Assembly: GCA_964492715.1 (NCBI GenBank)
Contig: CAZBLK010000007.1
Location: 1 to 64,000, forward strand
Direction: 5' to 3'
Length of the DNA: 64,000 nt
Origin: CAZBLK01 sp964492715
Lineage (GTDB): Bacteria; Bacillota; Clostridia; Lachnospirales; WRBF01
Both the position numbers and the translations under genes were made by a program. Positions within the stretch are counted from its first letter, which is position 1, and every line of letters begins with the position of its first letter. A model generated the notes under the pieces. The model was not told the origin of the DNA. It saw nothing but the letters and a program-made list of their open reading frames with translations, and searched no databases. Below are positions 52,503-61,143 of this stretch, in pieces.

Positions 52503-52784
52503 AAACCTACATCAAGATTAGTAGCTTACATTAAGGCATTGCTGCAAAATTGTATATAGCAAGCAAACTTAAACCTAGCTATATATTATACTACGTATTA
52601 TATACTTTGTACACTAGTTAACAACACGACACAATACGTTTAACATATAAATTTTATTATGAACTGAAACTAAAGCGACTTTCAAAGGCTAAAGGTTATA
52701 ATATAAAATTTTCCTGAAAAAGAGTTGACAGCCATAACTTTCAAGCGTGTTAAATTAAGATTTTTTTAAAGGAGCGTATGAAAT

Positions 52785-53060
52785 ATGTATAAGTTAAAAC
52801 TAGGCAAGAAAATTTTAAGTTTATTTTTAGTATTAATATTTGTTTTTCAGTGTTCAACTTCAGCTTTTGCAGGTGAATTCGAATACTTTAATGAAGTTGA
52901 GAATATAGAACTAAATTCTGATTTAAGTAATATTTACTAAAGTCTCCACCCTCACTTTGGTTATAATGGTAATTTTACTTATAATTTACCTCATTATCAC
53001 GTTCAAAAGCCTAATTCTGCTACAGGAATTCACTTTGAAAGTCATTCATTTTTTCAGTAA
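52785..53060 (+). pseudogene. Small secreted protein with an in-frame stop
   Basis: AAAGGAG precedes ATG 52785. The frame opens with a clear signal peptide (basic tip, hydrophobic core at about 9-22, cleavage after AFA at 29) and stops at TAA 52938-52940 after 51 codons. Without that stop the same frame runs 39 more codons to TAA 53058 and encodes a His- and aromatic-rich stretch (HPHFGYNGNFTYNLPHYHV) that looks like real protein. So either a 51-residue secreted peptide is the product or a 91-residue one was broken by a single mutation. Codon use is more A/T-rich than in neighbouring operons. Family not known. Confidence 0.6.
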
Positions 53061-53140
53061 TAGTTAACTATTAGGGCTTGCATTTGTTGCAAGTCCTTTA
53101 TGGACGCAAAATCATTAAGGCTCTAAGGAGATGAAAAATA

Positions 53141-53839
53141 ATGAGATATGTTACATTAGATAAGTATTTGTTTATGATGTTAAGCGGATATTTGAATACA
53201 AACATTATGTTTTCAAAGGTAGATAATATTTCTCAAAAACTTAATAAAGAAGAGATGGATTTTATAGAATATACAGTTAATAAACTGCCTTCCGAACTAA
53301 AAAACATAATTCACAAGCATGACTTTTTTAATTTTAGCAAACATGGTTGCAAAACAGACGCAGAATATGAAAAAGACTTGAAGGTGCTTATGAATTGGTT
53401 TAAAGAAAATGATATAAATGATGCATATAAAAACTACTATAACTACTTTTTAAAAGTAAAACACCTCCTGCCGCATTCACTTGAAAAACTTTTTAATGAT
53501 TATAATTATGATTTTTCAGATAAAGATGTAATGTTTTATGAAAAGGAAGACAGTTTTTACATGCATGTTGGTTCATTAAGATATGAACATAATACTAACC
53601 CCAAAGACTATGAATTTGATTGTAATTATACGATTCATTTTAAAGATGTAAAGCAACACAATTATAGTCATGAAGATTTTACTAAACCCTCCAGCCCTTC
53701 GTTCATGAATGGGTATTTTAGTAAGGCACAAAAGATTATTGGTGTGGAGTTTTATCCTCTTGATAATTGTTTAACAGAGACACATATCCAGTGCTATCCT
53801 TGTAAGATTGAAGTCATATCACGAGATATTCTTTTTTAA
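53141..53839 (+). CDS. Cytoplasmic protein of unknown function (weak likeness to DUF4085)
   Basis: The 232-residue protein has no signal peptide or membrane segment and is rich in N, Y, K and D. The start MRYVTLDKYLFMM recalls DUF4085 proteins, but I would not rely on this. AAGGAGATG precedes ATG 53141. It lies 80 bp after the small secreted-protein frame on the same strand and ends at a perfect 15-bp hairpin, so the two may be one transcript. Its A/T-rich codon use differs from the adjacent V-ATPase and MATE genes, which suggests acquisition. A secreted effector with a cytoplasmic partner is one possible reading. Confidence 0.7.
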   Translation: MRYVTLDKYLFMMLSGYLNTNIMFSKVDNISQKLNKEEMDFIEYTVNKLPSELKNIIHKHDFFNFSKHGCKTDAEYEKDLKVLMNWFKENDINDAYKNYYNYFLKVKHLLPHSLEKLFNDYNYDFSDKDVMFYEKEDSFYMHVGSLRYEHNTNPKDYEFDCNYTIHFKDVKQHNYSHEDFTKPSSPSFMNGYFSKAQKIIGVEFYPLDNCLTETHIQCYPCKIEVISRDILF

Positions 53840-53845
53840 AAAACC

Positions 53846-53890
53846 TTTGTTCTAATGGAACAAAAACGGAAGCGTTTCCATTAGAACAAA
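53846..53890. terminator. Strong hairpin between convergent genes
   Basis: TTTGTTCTAATGGAA (53846-53860) and its exact complement (53876-53890) form a 15-bp stem with a 15-base loop. It ends the unknown gene and lies 30 bp past the MATE stop. Confidence 0.75.
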
Positions 53891-53919
53891 AGTACATAGA
53901 ACAAAGAAAAGAATTGCTT

Positions 53920-55266
53920 TTATAAATTTTCAACCACCGAATTTGCCCACTTGTTCCCCAAAACACGCCAAACAGAAACTACAATTTTAATAAGTTCCTC
54001 TGTAAGTGTAAGAAGAAGCACAAAGTAAACCGGCAAGCCCAAAACAGCCGCCCCCAAATAAGCCAAAGGCACGCCGATTATCCAAATAGCCAAGCCGTCA
54101 ACTACCAAACAAAACTTTGTGTCGCCCCCACTTCGCAAAATACCAACAATTGTTGCATAGTTTGTCATTCTTATAAACATTCCAGCAGCCATTACATAAA
54201 TGCAATTTTGTGCAAGGTGTCGCACCTCGTCTGTTATGTTGAAAAAGCTTAAAATAATTGGTGCTGAAGCCGCAAATAAAATCCCCATAAGTATGCCAGC
54301 TACAATAGCTGTTTTTATACACTTTCGTGAATATCTAATTGCAAGGTCACGCTCGCCAGCGCCTAAAGCATTTGCTATCATAATTCCTGCAGAACTACCT
54401 GTTCCTATACACACAGTAAAAAATATTTGCTGCGCTGTAGAAGCAATTTGGTACGCACCTTGGCCAGACGTTCCTGTGTATTTGTAAAACGACACATAAA
54501 GCGTAGTGCCAATAACCCAAAACACTTCGTTAATTAAAACAAAAATAGTTACCTTGTAAAACTCTTTAACGAAATTTAGGTTAGCTGAAAAATAGTTTGA
54601 CAGCTTGCCCACAATCGGAAGACGAAGCTTCTTTACCATAATAATTTGTACTATTATCTCAACAAACCTAGAAATAACAGTTGCTAACGCTGCACCAGTT
54701 ACGCCCATTTTTAAAATATAAATAAAGTAGTAGTTGAATATAACGTTTACTAAAATTGCTGAAAACGTTGAAATCAAAGGGTATTTTGTTTTTCCAATAC
54801 ACCTAAGAGACTGGTTCACCGTTAAAGCAAAGGCTGTAAAAAAGTACGAAATGCAAACCGTCCTTAAATATTTTGAAGCTAGTTCAATTACAACTGGGTC
54901 GTTTGAATAAATGCTCATAAGCTTTTCGGGAATTAAAATTGCAGTGCCTGCAAAAACAGAAGAAACTATAAGCCCCGAAACAAACACAATGCCCATAGAC
55001 TTATGTATGGAAAACGTGTCACCCTTTCCCCAAAATTGACCCATAAAAATGGCGCCGCCACTGCTCACGCCAAACATCATAATTATATAAACAAAAAATA
55101 TTTGGTTGGCAAGCCCAACCGCCGTAATTTCATTTATACCAAGGCTACCTATCATAACCGTGTCAATTAGGTTTACTGAAGATGTAAGCATCTCCGTAAA
55201 AATAATTGGTATTGCAAGAACTAGCATTTTTTTAAGATATTTTTTTGTTTCGTTTGAAAAAAACAT
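53920..55266 (-). CDS. MATE family efflux transporter
   Basis: The 448-residue membrane protein has about twelve hydrophobic segments and the family patterns (IPIIFTEMLTSSVNLIDTVM; GTGSSAGIMIANALGAGE in the second half). MATE proteins export cationic drugs or metabolites using Na+ or H+. It starts 1 bp after the stop of the membrane protein gene upstream (55268-56098), so they are cotranscribed. GGAGAATAAC precedes ATG 55266. Substrate unknown. Confidence 0.92.
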   Translation of the reverse strand: MFFSNETKKYLKKMLVLAIPIIFTEMLTSSVNLIDTVMIGSLGINEITAVGLANQIFFVYIIMMFGVSSGGAIFMGQFWGKGDTFSIHKSMGIVFVSGLIVSSVFAGTAILIPEKLMSIYSNDPVVIELASKYLRTVCISYFFTAFALTVNQSLRCIGKTKYPLISTFSAILVNVIFNYYFIYILKMGVTGAALATVISRFVEIIVQIIMVKKLRLPIVGKLSNYFSANLNFVKEFYKVTIFVLINEVFWVIGTTLYVSFYKYTGTSGQGAYQIASTAQQIFFTVCIGTGSSAGIMIANALGAGERDLAIRYSRKCIKTAIVAGILMGILFAASAPIILSFFNITDEVRHLAQNCIYVMAAGMFIRMTNYATIVGILRSGGDTKFCLVVDGLAIWIIGVPLAYLGAAVLGLPVYFVLLLTLTEELIKIVVSVWRVLGNKWANSVVENL

Positions 55267-55267
55267 G

Positions 55268-56098
55268 TTATTCTCCTTGTTGTGTCAAATCTTGTTTATT
55301 TTCGCCTTTGTTTTCAATGCTTGCAGGCTTGTTTTTGTTGTAGTAAAGGTTTAAAAACCAAATTATTGTAATTGTAAGCGTAAAAGAATTAATTATCCCA
55401 GAAACTATGTCTTTTAAAAAATCTCCGCCACCACTTGCACCAATAAGGGAAAACCCAAGGGAAACTACAAACTGTAAACAAAACCCAATAACAAACGTTA
55501 CCATGTAAAGCCCAAGCGTCGAAATAGCCTTTCCTTTAATCGTTCTAGCACTTTCTTCGAGTGCGGCAAACCCCCATTTGCCTGTTACTGTCGTTACAGA
55601 AACGTGGTAATTAAAGTAAAATGATACTAAAATGCCGGGGATTATAAGCAAAAGCATTCCGCATACCATAATTAAGTAAAACAAAATTGAAGTAAAAATA
55701 ATCTTGCCCCAAATGCCAAGCGTTGCATCTAAAATGCCTAAAGCTTTAACAGGCTTTCCTTCAATATGACATTTTGAAATGTACGTAAGTGCAGAACTGT
55801 GCAGGTTTGTAAAAATTAATGTAAAAACCAAACTTACTATTGTAACTGCAATGCTATCATTTAATAAGTCAATGTATTCAACACTAAAACCCTCCACGTA
55901 TGGCATTCTTATGTAGTTTTTTATAACGTTTTCAGCACCTAATGAAATTGCCAAGTACATTGGACCATACGTCAAAAAAAACGTATAAAAAATGTATAAA
56001 AACTTAGCCTTAAACACTTCAGCCGCAACTTTAAAAAGTTTTTCAAATGTTAAGTATCCGTTTTTCATTTCTTCAACCAAGTTAAACCCTTCAACCAA
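55268..56098 (-). CDS. Integral membrane protein, glycerophosphodiester-phosphodiesterase-membrane-domain-like
   Basis: The 276-residue protein has about six hydrophobic segments and a central LLIIPGILVSFYFNYHVSV, a pattern seen in DUF975-like and GPDPase-type membrane domains. The C-terminal tail is hydrophilic. The start region holds a 19-bp tandem duplication (GGTTTAACTTGGTTGAAG twice), giving two TTG candidates; the first (56098) has AAGGAGGGG at good distance, and ATG 56068 is an alternative. Cotranscribed with the MATE gene. Function unknown. Confidence 0.7.
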   Translation of the reverse strand: MVEGFNLVEEMKNGYLTFEKLFKVAAEVFKAKFLYIFYTFFLTYGPMYLAISLGAENVIKNYIRMPYVEGFSVEYIDLLNDSIAVTIVSLVFTLIFTNLHSSALTYISKCHIEGKPVKALGILDATLGIWGKIIFTSILFYLIMVCGMLLLIIPGILVSFYFNYHVSVTTVTGKWGFAALEESARTIKGKAISTLGLYMVTFVIGFCLQFVVSLGFSLIGASGGGDFLKDIVSGIINSFTLTITIIWFLNLYYNKNKPASIENKGENKQDLTQQGE

Positions 56099-56221
56099 GT
56101 TAAACCCCTCCTTCTTTTCAACCTTTAAATTATATCACATTTATAAAATTATATCACTAAATAATTTAAAACAATATATAAATTTGGAACTCTTTTAATT
56201 ATTATAATCCTAAAAAACTAC

Positions 56222-56250
56222 TTGACATAATAAAAAATATGTTGTAAAAT
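56222..56250 (+). promoter_or_regulatory. Promoter of tRNA-Ser
   Basis: Consensus TTGACA (56222-56227), 17-bp spacer, TAAAAT (56245-56250). About 110 bp upstream of the mature tRNA. Confidence 0.8.
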
Positions 56251-56369
56251 ACGTTTTGTGGTTAAGCAATGTACAACTCTTGGGGTTGCTTTTAGAGCAG
56301 GTTTTCAAAGTTGGCACGGCAAACACCACTAAAGACATAATTTAAGAAAAATGTATATTTACCTTTTAC

Positions 56370-56455
56370 GGAGGAGTAGCGAAGTGGTCATAACGCGGCG
56401 GTCTTGAAAACCGTTTGTCCGAGAGGGCGCGTGGGTTCGAATCCCACCTCCTCCG
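56370..56455 (+). tRNA. tRNA-Ser (anticodon TGA)
   Basis: An 86-nt cloverleaf: acceptor GGAGGAG pairs with CTCCTCC and discriminator G; the anticodon loop CTTGAAA places TGA at 56405-56407; the long variable arm GTTTGTCCGAGAGGGC-type stem marks it as class II; the T-loop is GTTCGAATC. It reads UCA and related serine codons. CCA is not encoded. Confidence 0.95.
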
Positions 56456-56459
56456 TTTC

Positions 56460-56503
56460 AAAAACCAAGTGGTTGTATTTCACAGCCATTTGGTTTTTTT
56501 GTT
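56460..56503 (+). terminator. Terminator after tRNA-Ser
   Basis: AAAACCAAGTGG and CCATTTGGTTTT pair (one bulge) and are followed by seven T. Confidence 0.8.
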
Positions 56504-56568
56504 TGCCAAAACGTGCTATTGTTTACTGAACAAAAATTCCCCCGCCATCGGCAGGGGAACAACTTTCA

Positions 56569-57279
56569 TCAATTTTCAGTATAAATAACAACCAAATTAT
56601 TATGATACTGCAAAACAGAAGCAGGAATTTGCGGTGTAACGTCACCGTAAAGAGCCTTTTCAAGAATTTCTGCTTTTTCCTTTCCGTTTGCAATTAGCAA
56701 AACGCCTTTTGCCTTCATAATTGTGCCAATGCCCATAGAAACAGCCGACTTTGGCACTTCGTCACGGCTGTTGTAAAACCTTGCATTGGCGTCTATTGTG
56801 CTGTCTGCAAGCTTAACATGGTGAGTTTCCTTTGGGAAAAAGCTGTCAGGTTCGTTAAACGCAATGTGCCCGTTCTTGCCAATTCCAAGCAGTTGAAGGT
56901 CAATTCCACCAAGCCTTTGAATAAGCATTTCATACTCAAGGCAAAACTCGGAAACATTTTCTGCCATTCCGCTTGGCACGTTTACCGAAGCCTTGTCAAT
57001 GTTCACGTGGTTAAAAAGCTGTTCGTGCATGAAGTAGTGATAGCTGTTAGGGTCAGTTTTAGGCGTTCCATAATATTCATCAAGGTTAACTGTTTTAACT
57101 TCGCTAAAGTCAATTACGCCTTCTTTGTTTAAGCGTATAAGCTCTTTGTATGTACCAATTGGCGAGCTTCCTGTTGCAAGCCCCAAAACAGAGTTTGGCT
57201 TTTTCAAAACTTGCGACGCAATAATTACAGCCGCTTTCTTGCTTAAATCGTCGTAGTCTTTTGCCTTTATAACTGTCAT
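56569..57279 (-). CDS. nagB: Glucosamine-6-phosphate deaminase
   Basis: NagB converts GlcN-6-P to fructose-6-P and ammonia. The 236-residue protein has GLATGSSPIGTY, the catalytic region VNLDEYYG, and GIGKNGHIAFNEPD. ATG 57279 follows GGAGGAGTAAA; an open frame to 57327 has no ribosome site. Monocistronic here and divergent from pepF. No nagA or transporter is adjacent on this strand. Confidence 0.95.
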   Translation of the reverse strand: MTVIKAKDYDDLSKKAAVIIASQVLKKPNSVLGLATGSSPIGTYKELIRLNKEGVIDFSEVKTVNLDEYYGTPKTDPNSYHYFMHEQLFNHVNIDKASVNVPSGMAENVSEFCLEYEMLIQRLGGIDLQLLGIGKNGHIAFNEPDSFFPKETHHVKLADSTIDANARFYNSRDEVPKSAVSMGIGTIMKAKGVLLIANGKEKAEILEKALYGDVTPQIPASVLQYHNNLVVIYTEN

Positions 57280-57436
57280 TTTTACTCCTCCTTTATTTTG
57301 GATAAGCTTTTTAGAACCTAGCCTCAATTTGAGGATAGGTAATTAATTTTACACTCTATATTATGCTGTTAATGTTAATTTTTATCAAGTAGAAAGTAAA
57401 AATAATTTTCTTTCAAATGTAATTATTCCAACTTCC

Positions 57437-57465
57437 TTGTTAAAACTGGTAACTTGGCGTATAAT
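57437..57465 (+). promoter_or_regulatory. Promoter of the oligoendopeptidase gene
   Basis: TTGTTA (57437-57442), 17-bp spacer, TATAAT (57460-57465), about 30 bp before the start codon, so the leader is short. Confidence 0.75.
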
Positions 57466-57495
57466 ACTATTAAACATATTAAGGAGGAAGAATTA

Positions 57496-59253
57496 ATGCA
57501 CTGGTCACTAAACGACTTATATGAAGGCATAAACACAGAAAAATTCAAAAAAGACTTTGAATCGTTGAAGTCCATAATAAAACAGCTAAAAATCTTTGCT
57601 GATGAAAAGCTTGCAGACAGCTCTAACACCGAACAAAAGCTTGTTGGCTTTATTGAGCTTTACACAAAGTTTGAAAAATTAATATTGTTAAAAAGTTATA
57701 CTCAACTAATTTTAAGTGTAGATTCCGAAAACGATGAAGCAAACAAGTTTTCAAGCAAGTTTGATGAAATTTTTTCCGAGTTGGCTACGCCTGAAGCAAA
57801 GTTTACAAAGTTTGTTTCAGAAATTTCAAACCTAGATGAAATAATAGAAAAAAGCGAAGCTTTAAAGCCATATACGTTTCGCTTAAACGAGCTTAAAAGC
57901 AAAGGCAAGTACATGCTTTCCGAAAAAGAAGAGCAGGCTATTGCCAAAATGCAAACTACGTCCTCTAAAGCATGGCGCAGGCTGTGGGAACATATTACAT
58001 CTACACTTATGGTGGACATTACCCTTGACGGCAAGGCACAGCAACTGCCTTTAACTATGGTTCGCAACATGGCACAAAGTGACGACGGCGCTGTGCGTAA
58101 GGCAGCGTATGAAGCCGAGCTTGCCGCTTATGAAAAAATTGATAAATCGGCAGCACATGCTCTTAACAGCATTAAAGCCGAAGTTATAACTGTTTCAAAA
58201 ATGCGTGGCTACAAGTCGCCGCTTGAACAAACTCTTGTAAGTTCAAGAATGAGTGAGCAAACGCTTGACGCTTTAATTTCTGCAATTAAGGACAACCTTA
58301 ACATTTTCACAAAGTATTATAAGAAAAAGGCTGAAATGCTTGGGCATAAAAATGGTCTTCCTTTTTACGAGCTTTTCGCACCAGTAAGCAACGCTGAATT
58401 TAGCTTTACCTACGAAGAAGCCCAAAAGTTTATTGTTAAAAACTTTTCAGCCTTTTCAAAGCAATTTGGCGACTATGCAAAAAAAGCTTTTGACAACAAC
58501 TGGATAGATGCCGAGCCAAAAAGCGGTAAAGTTGGCGGCGCATTTTGTTCAAACCTTCATTCAATTGGGCAAAGCCGCATTTTGGCAAACTTTTCAGGCA
58601 GTGTTGACAACGTGCTTACGCTTGCACACGAGCTTGGCCACGGCTATCATGGCGAAATGCTAAAGGAAGAAAGTGCGCTTAATTCTCACTACCCAATGCC
58701 GCTTGCTGAAACGGCTTCTATTTTTGCAGAAACTATAGCAACTAACGCCGCAATTAAAGAAGCCTCGGGCGAAGAAGCACTGCTTATACTTGAAAACTCA
58801 ATTTCTTCTGATGCACAAGTTATTGTAGACATTTATTCAAGGTTTTTGTTTGAAAAAGCTGTGTTTGAAAAACGTGAGGACGGCATACTTTCAGTAGCCG
58901 AGCTTAAAAACATTATGCTTGAAGCGCAAAAAGCCGCTTACGGCAAAGGGCTTGACCACAACTTTTTGCACCCATACATGTGGGTTTGCAAAACGCATTA
59001 TTACTACGCAAACAGAAACTTTTACAACTTCCCCTACGCTTTTGGCAACATGTTTGCAAAAGGGCTTTACAGCCAATATCAAAAAGAAGGAGAAGCTTTT
59101 GTGCAAAAATATAACAACCTTCTTGCAGCAACTGGTAAAAATTCTGTCGAGGACGTTGCTAAAATGGCTGGCATTGACCTAACAAAAAAAGAGTTTTGGG
59201 AAAGCAGCTTAAAGTTGATTGAAGCGGATATTGATAAGTTTTGTTCTTTATAA
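57496..59253 (+). CDS. pepF: Oligoendopeptidase F-type M3 metallopeptidase
   Basis: PepF cleaves short peptides in the cytoplasm. The 585-residue protein has the zinc site LAHELGHGYHGE with the HExGH motif and the downstream Glu in ETASIFAETI. No signal peptide. ATG 57496 is behind AAGGAGG. Length matches the family's usual 590-600. A 200-bp gap with a regulated-looking promoter separates it from the sugar transporter operon. Confidence 0.94.
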   Translation: MHWSLNDLYEGINTEKFKKDFESLKSIIKQLKIFADEKLADSSNTEQKLVGFIELYTKFEKLILLKSYTQLILSVDSENDEANKFSSKFDEIFSELATPEAKFTKFVSEISNLDEIIEKSEALKPYTFRLNELKSKGKYMLSEKEEQAIAKMQTTSSKAWRRLWEHITSTLMVDITLDGKAQQLPLTMVRNMAQSDDGAVRKAAYEAELAAYEKIDKSAAHALNSIKAEVITVSKMRGYKSPLEQTLVSSRMSEQTLDALISAIKDNLNIFTKYYKKKAEMLGHKNGLPFYELFAPVSNAEFSFTYEEAQKFIVKNFSAFSKQFGDYAKKAFDNNWIDAEPKSGKVGGAFCSNLHSIGQSRILANFSGSVDNVLTLAHELGHGYHGEMLKEESALNSHYPMPLAETASIFAETIATNAAIKEASGEEALLILENSISSDAQVIVDIYSRFLFEKAVFEKREDGILSVAELKNIMLEAQKAAYGKGLDHNFLHPYMWVCKTHYYYANRNFYNFPYAFGNMFAKGLYSQYQKEGEAFVQKYNNLLAATGKNSVEDVAKMAGIDLTKKEFWESSLKLIEADIDKFCSL

Positions 59254-59345
59254 TATAGATGTTAAAACTGTGCATAGATTTTACTCCTTGGGTGTTCATA
59301 ATGTAACCCTAGGAAAATGTTAACAATATGTTAAAAAAATATCAC

Positions 59346-59373
59346 TTGACATTTTACCTAAAAATGGTAAAAT
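59346..59373 (+). promoter_or_regulatory. Promoter with overlapping palindromic operator for the sugar ABC operon
   Basis: TTGACA (59346-59351) and TAAAAT (59368-59373) are 16 bp apart. The perfect inverted repeat ATTTTACC-N7-GGTAAAAT (59351-59373) covers the spacer and the -10 box, as a repressor operator would. A second inverted repeat, TTACTGTG (59377-59384) / CACAGTAA (59409-59416), lies just after the start point. Confidence 0.65.
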
Positions 59374-59457
59374 ATTTACTGTGATTACTGTTAAAAATGC
59401 TTAATATGCACAGTAATTAAAATAGTTTTATTTCTTTTAAAATTTAGGAGGAGCTAT

Positions 59458-60837
59458 ATGAAAAGATTATCACGTTTTTTTGCCTTTGCTTTGGCAGGCG
59501 CAATGATGTTTTCTCTTACAGCTTGCGGCACATCAGGCGGCGGAACTGCAACGCCTACGCCAGCAACAAGCACAGAGTCAACAACTGCTACTTCTTCAGA
59601 AGCACCAGCTACTGAAGAAGCTGTTACAATTGACATTTTCCAATTCAAGGTTGAAATTCAAGACGCTTTAGTTGCAGCTATTGAAAAGTACAAAAGCGTA
59701 AAGCCAAACGTAACAATTAACCTTGAAACAGTAGGTGGCGGCGACGACTACGGCGCAGCACTTCGTGCAAAAATGCAGTCTACACAAGTTGCAATTTTTA
59801 ACATTGGCGGCCCACAAGACACAGAAGACTGGATTGACAGCCTTACAGACTTGTCAAACGAGCCTTGGGTTGGCGAAGCGGTAGACGGCACACTTCTTGC
59901 TGTTACTCGTGACAACAAAGTTTATGGCTTGCCGTTTAACGTTGAAGGTTACGGCTGGGTTTACAACAAAGCAATTTTTGACGAATGTGGCATTGACGCA
60001 GCTACTTTAACATCATATGATGCAATTGAAAAAGCTTTTGCAACAATTGATAGTAAAATTAAAGACGGCAGCCTAAAAGACAAGTTCCCACAATTGGAAG
60101 CAGTTGTAGAACTTCCTGCTAAAGAAACTTGGGTTACAGGCTTGCACGGGCTTAACGTTGCTTTAGCAAACGAGTTCCCAGGTGGCGGAACAGAAGCTTA
60201 CACAGCAAAAACTGTTGAGTTTAAGCATAAAGACGCTTTAAAAGCGTACTACGACCTTCAAGCAAACTACACTGTAAACGCAAGCGACAAAGGAAAGCTA
60301 AACGCTGTAGACTACTCTACACAAGTTGGCGGCGGTATCGGCATTGAAAGAGTAGCCGTTGTCCAACAAGGTAACTGGATTTTTGGCGACGTTAAAAACG
60401 TTGACGAAAACGTAGCAAACAACTTGGGCTTCCTTCCAACTCCTTTAAAGGGCGTTAAGGAAGATTCTATACCTGTTGGCGTTCCTATGTACTGGGCAGT
60501 TAACAACAAGGTAAGCCCAGCGCAAGTTCAAGCAGCTAAAGATTTCTTGAACTGGTTGTATCAATCAGAAGAAGGCAAAAAAATCGTTGTTGACGAGTTC
60601 TTCTTTATTCCTCCTTTCAAGAACTACACTGGTCTTGAACCAAAGGACGCTCTTGGCAAGTCTGTTAAGGCCTACGGCGACGCAGGAAAAACTATGCCTT
60701 GGGTATTTATGGGCTTCCCAACTGACTGGGGCATGAACGTATTTGGCGCTAAACTTCAAGACTATTTTGCTGGCAAGCTTTCTTTTGACGAAGTTGTAAC
60801 ACAATCACAAGAAGCATGGGCTAACGCCAGAAAGTAG
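59458..60837 (+). CDS. Extracellular solute-binding lipoprotein of a sugar ABC transporter
   Basis: The 459-residue protein is a family 1 solute-binding protein. The signal peptide ends in the lipobox SLTAC with lipidated Cys23, followed by a G/T/S/P-rich linker (about 24-50). The binding domain has typical patterns (YGLPFNVEGYGWVYNKAIFD). GGAGGAG precedes ATG 59458. It heads the operon with two permease genes, but a large hairpin and a repeat block lie between it and the permeases. The sugar is unknown, and the ATPase is not encoded here, so a shared MsmK-type ATPase is likely. Confidence 0.93.
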   Translation: MKRLSRFFAFALAGAMMFSLTACGTSGGGTATPTPATSTESTTATSSEAPATEEAVTIDIFQFKVEIQDALVAAIEKYKSVKPNVTINLETVGGGDDYGAALRAKMQSTQVAIFNIGGPQDTEDWIDSLTDLSNEPWVGEAVDGTLLAVTRDNKVYGLPFNVEGYGWVYNKAIFDECGIDAATLTSYDAIEKAFATIDSKIKDGSLKDKFPQLEAVVELPAKETWVTGLHGLNVALANEFPGGGTEAYTAKTVEFKHKDALKAYYDLQANYTVNASDKGKLNAVDYSTQVGGGIGIERVAVVQQGNWIFGDVKNVDENVANNLGFLPTPLKGVKEDSIPVGVPMYWAVNNKVSPAQVQAAKDFLNWLYQSEEGKKIVVDEFFFIPPFKNYTGLEPKDALGKSVKAYGDAGKTMPWVFMGFPTDWGMNVFGAKLQDYFAGKLSFDEVVTQSQEAWANARK

Positions 60838-60869
60838 TTTGTACTTCATAAACAATAATTTAGCTAGTC

Positions 60870-60930
60870 AAGAACGGTTTTGCTGTAAAAAGGCTTTAGC
60901 TTTACTTTTTACTTCAAAGCCGTTCTTTTT
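60870..60930 (+). terminator. Large hairpin between binding protein and permease genes
   Basis: AAGAACGGTTTTG (60870-60882) pairs with CAAAGCCGTTCTT (60915-60927), an inner stem GTAAAAAG/CTTTTTAC extends it, and a T-run follows. Probably a partial terminator that raises binding-protein expression over permeases. Confidence 0.7.
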
Positions 60931-60971
60931 AAAGTAATAATTAGATACTAATTAAAATAATAAACTAAAAA

Positions 60972-61121
60972 CTAGATGCTAGAAGTAAGGTGTTAGAAAT
61001 AAAAACAAAAGTTTTGTCTACTTTTTCAAAAGTGGCGGGGTTTGGGGCAGCGCCCCAAGGTCTTTGGTCTTTAAAGCCAGCCCCCTAGCATAATACCTTG
61101 CGTCTAGTACCTAGCTTCTAG
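60972..61121. repeat. CTAGAAR heptamer blocks enclosing dispersed hairpin repeat B3
   Basis: Left block: CTAGATG, CTAGAAG, TAAGGTG, TTAGAAA in direct 7-bp phase (60972-60999). Right block: CTAG at 61104, 61111 and 61118, again 7 bp apart, in the opposite sense. Between them is a complete short-type hairpin repeat (61001-61064) with GGGGCAGCGCCCC. Together these fill the 306-bp gap between operon genes. Confidence 0.7.
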
Positions 61122-61143
61122 CAAGAAAGGTGTGGGAAAAACA

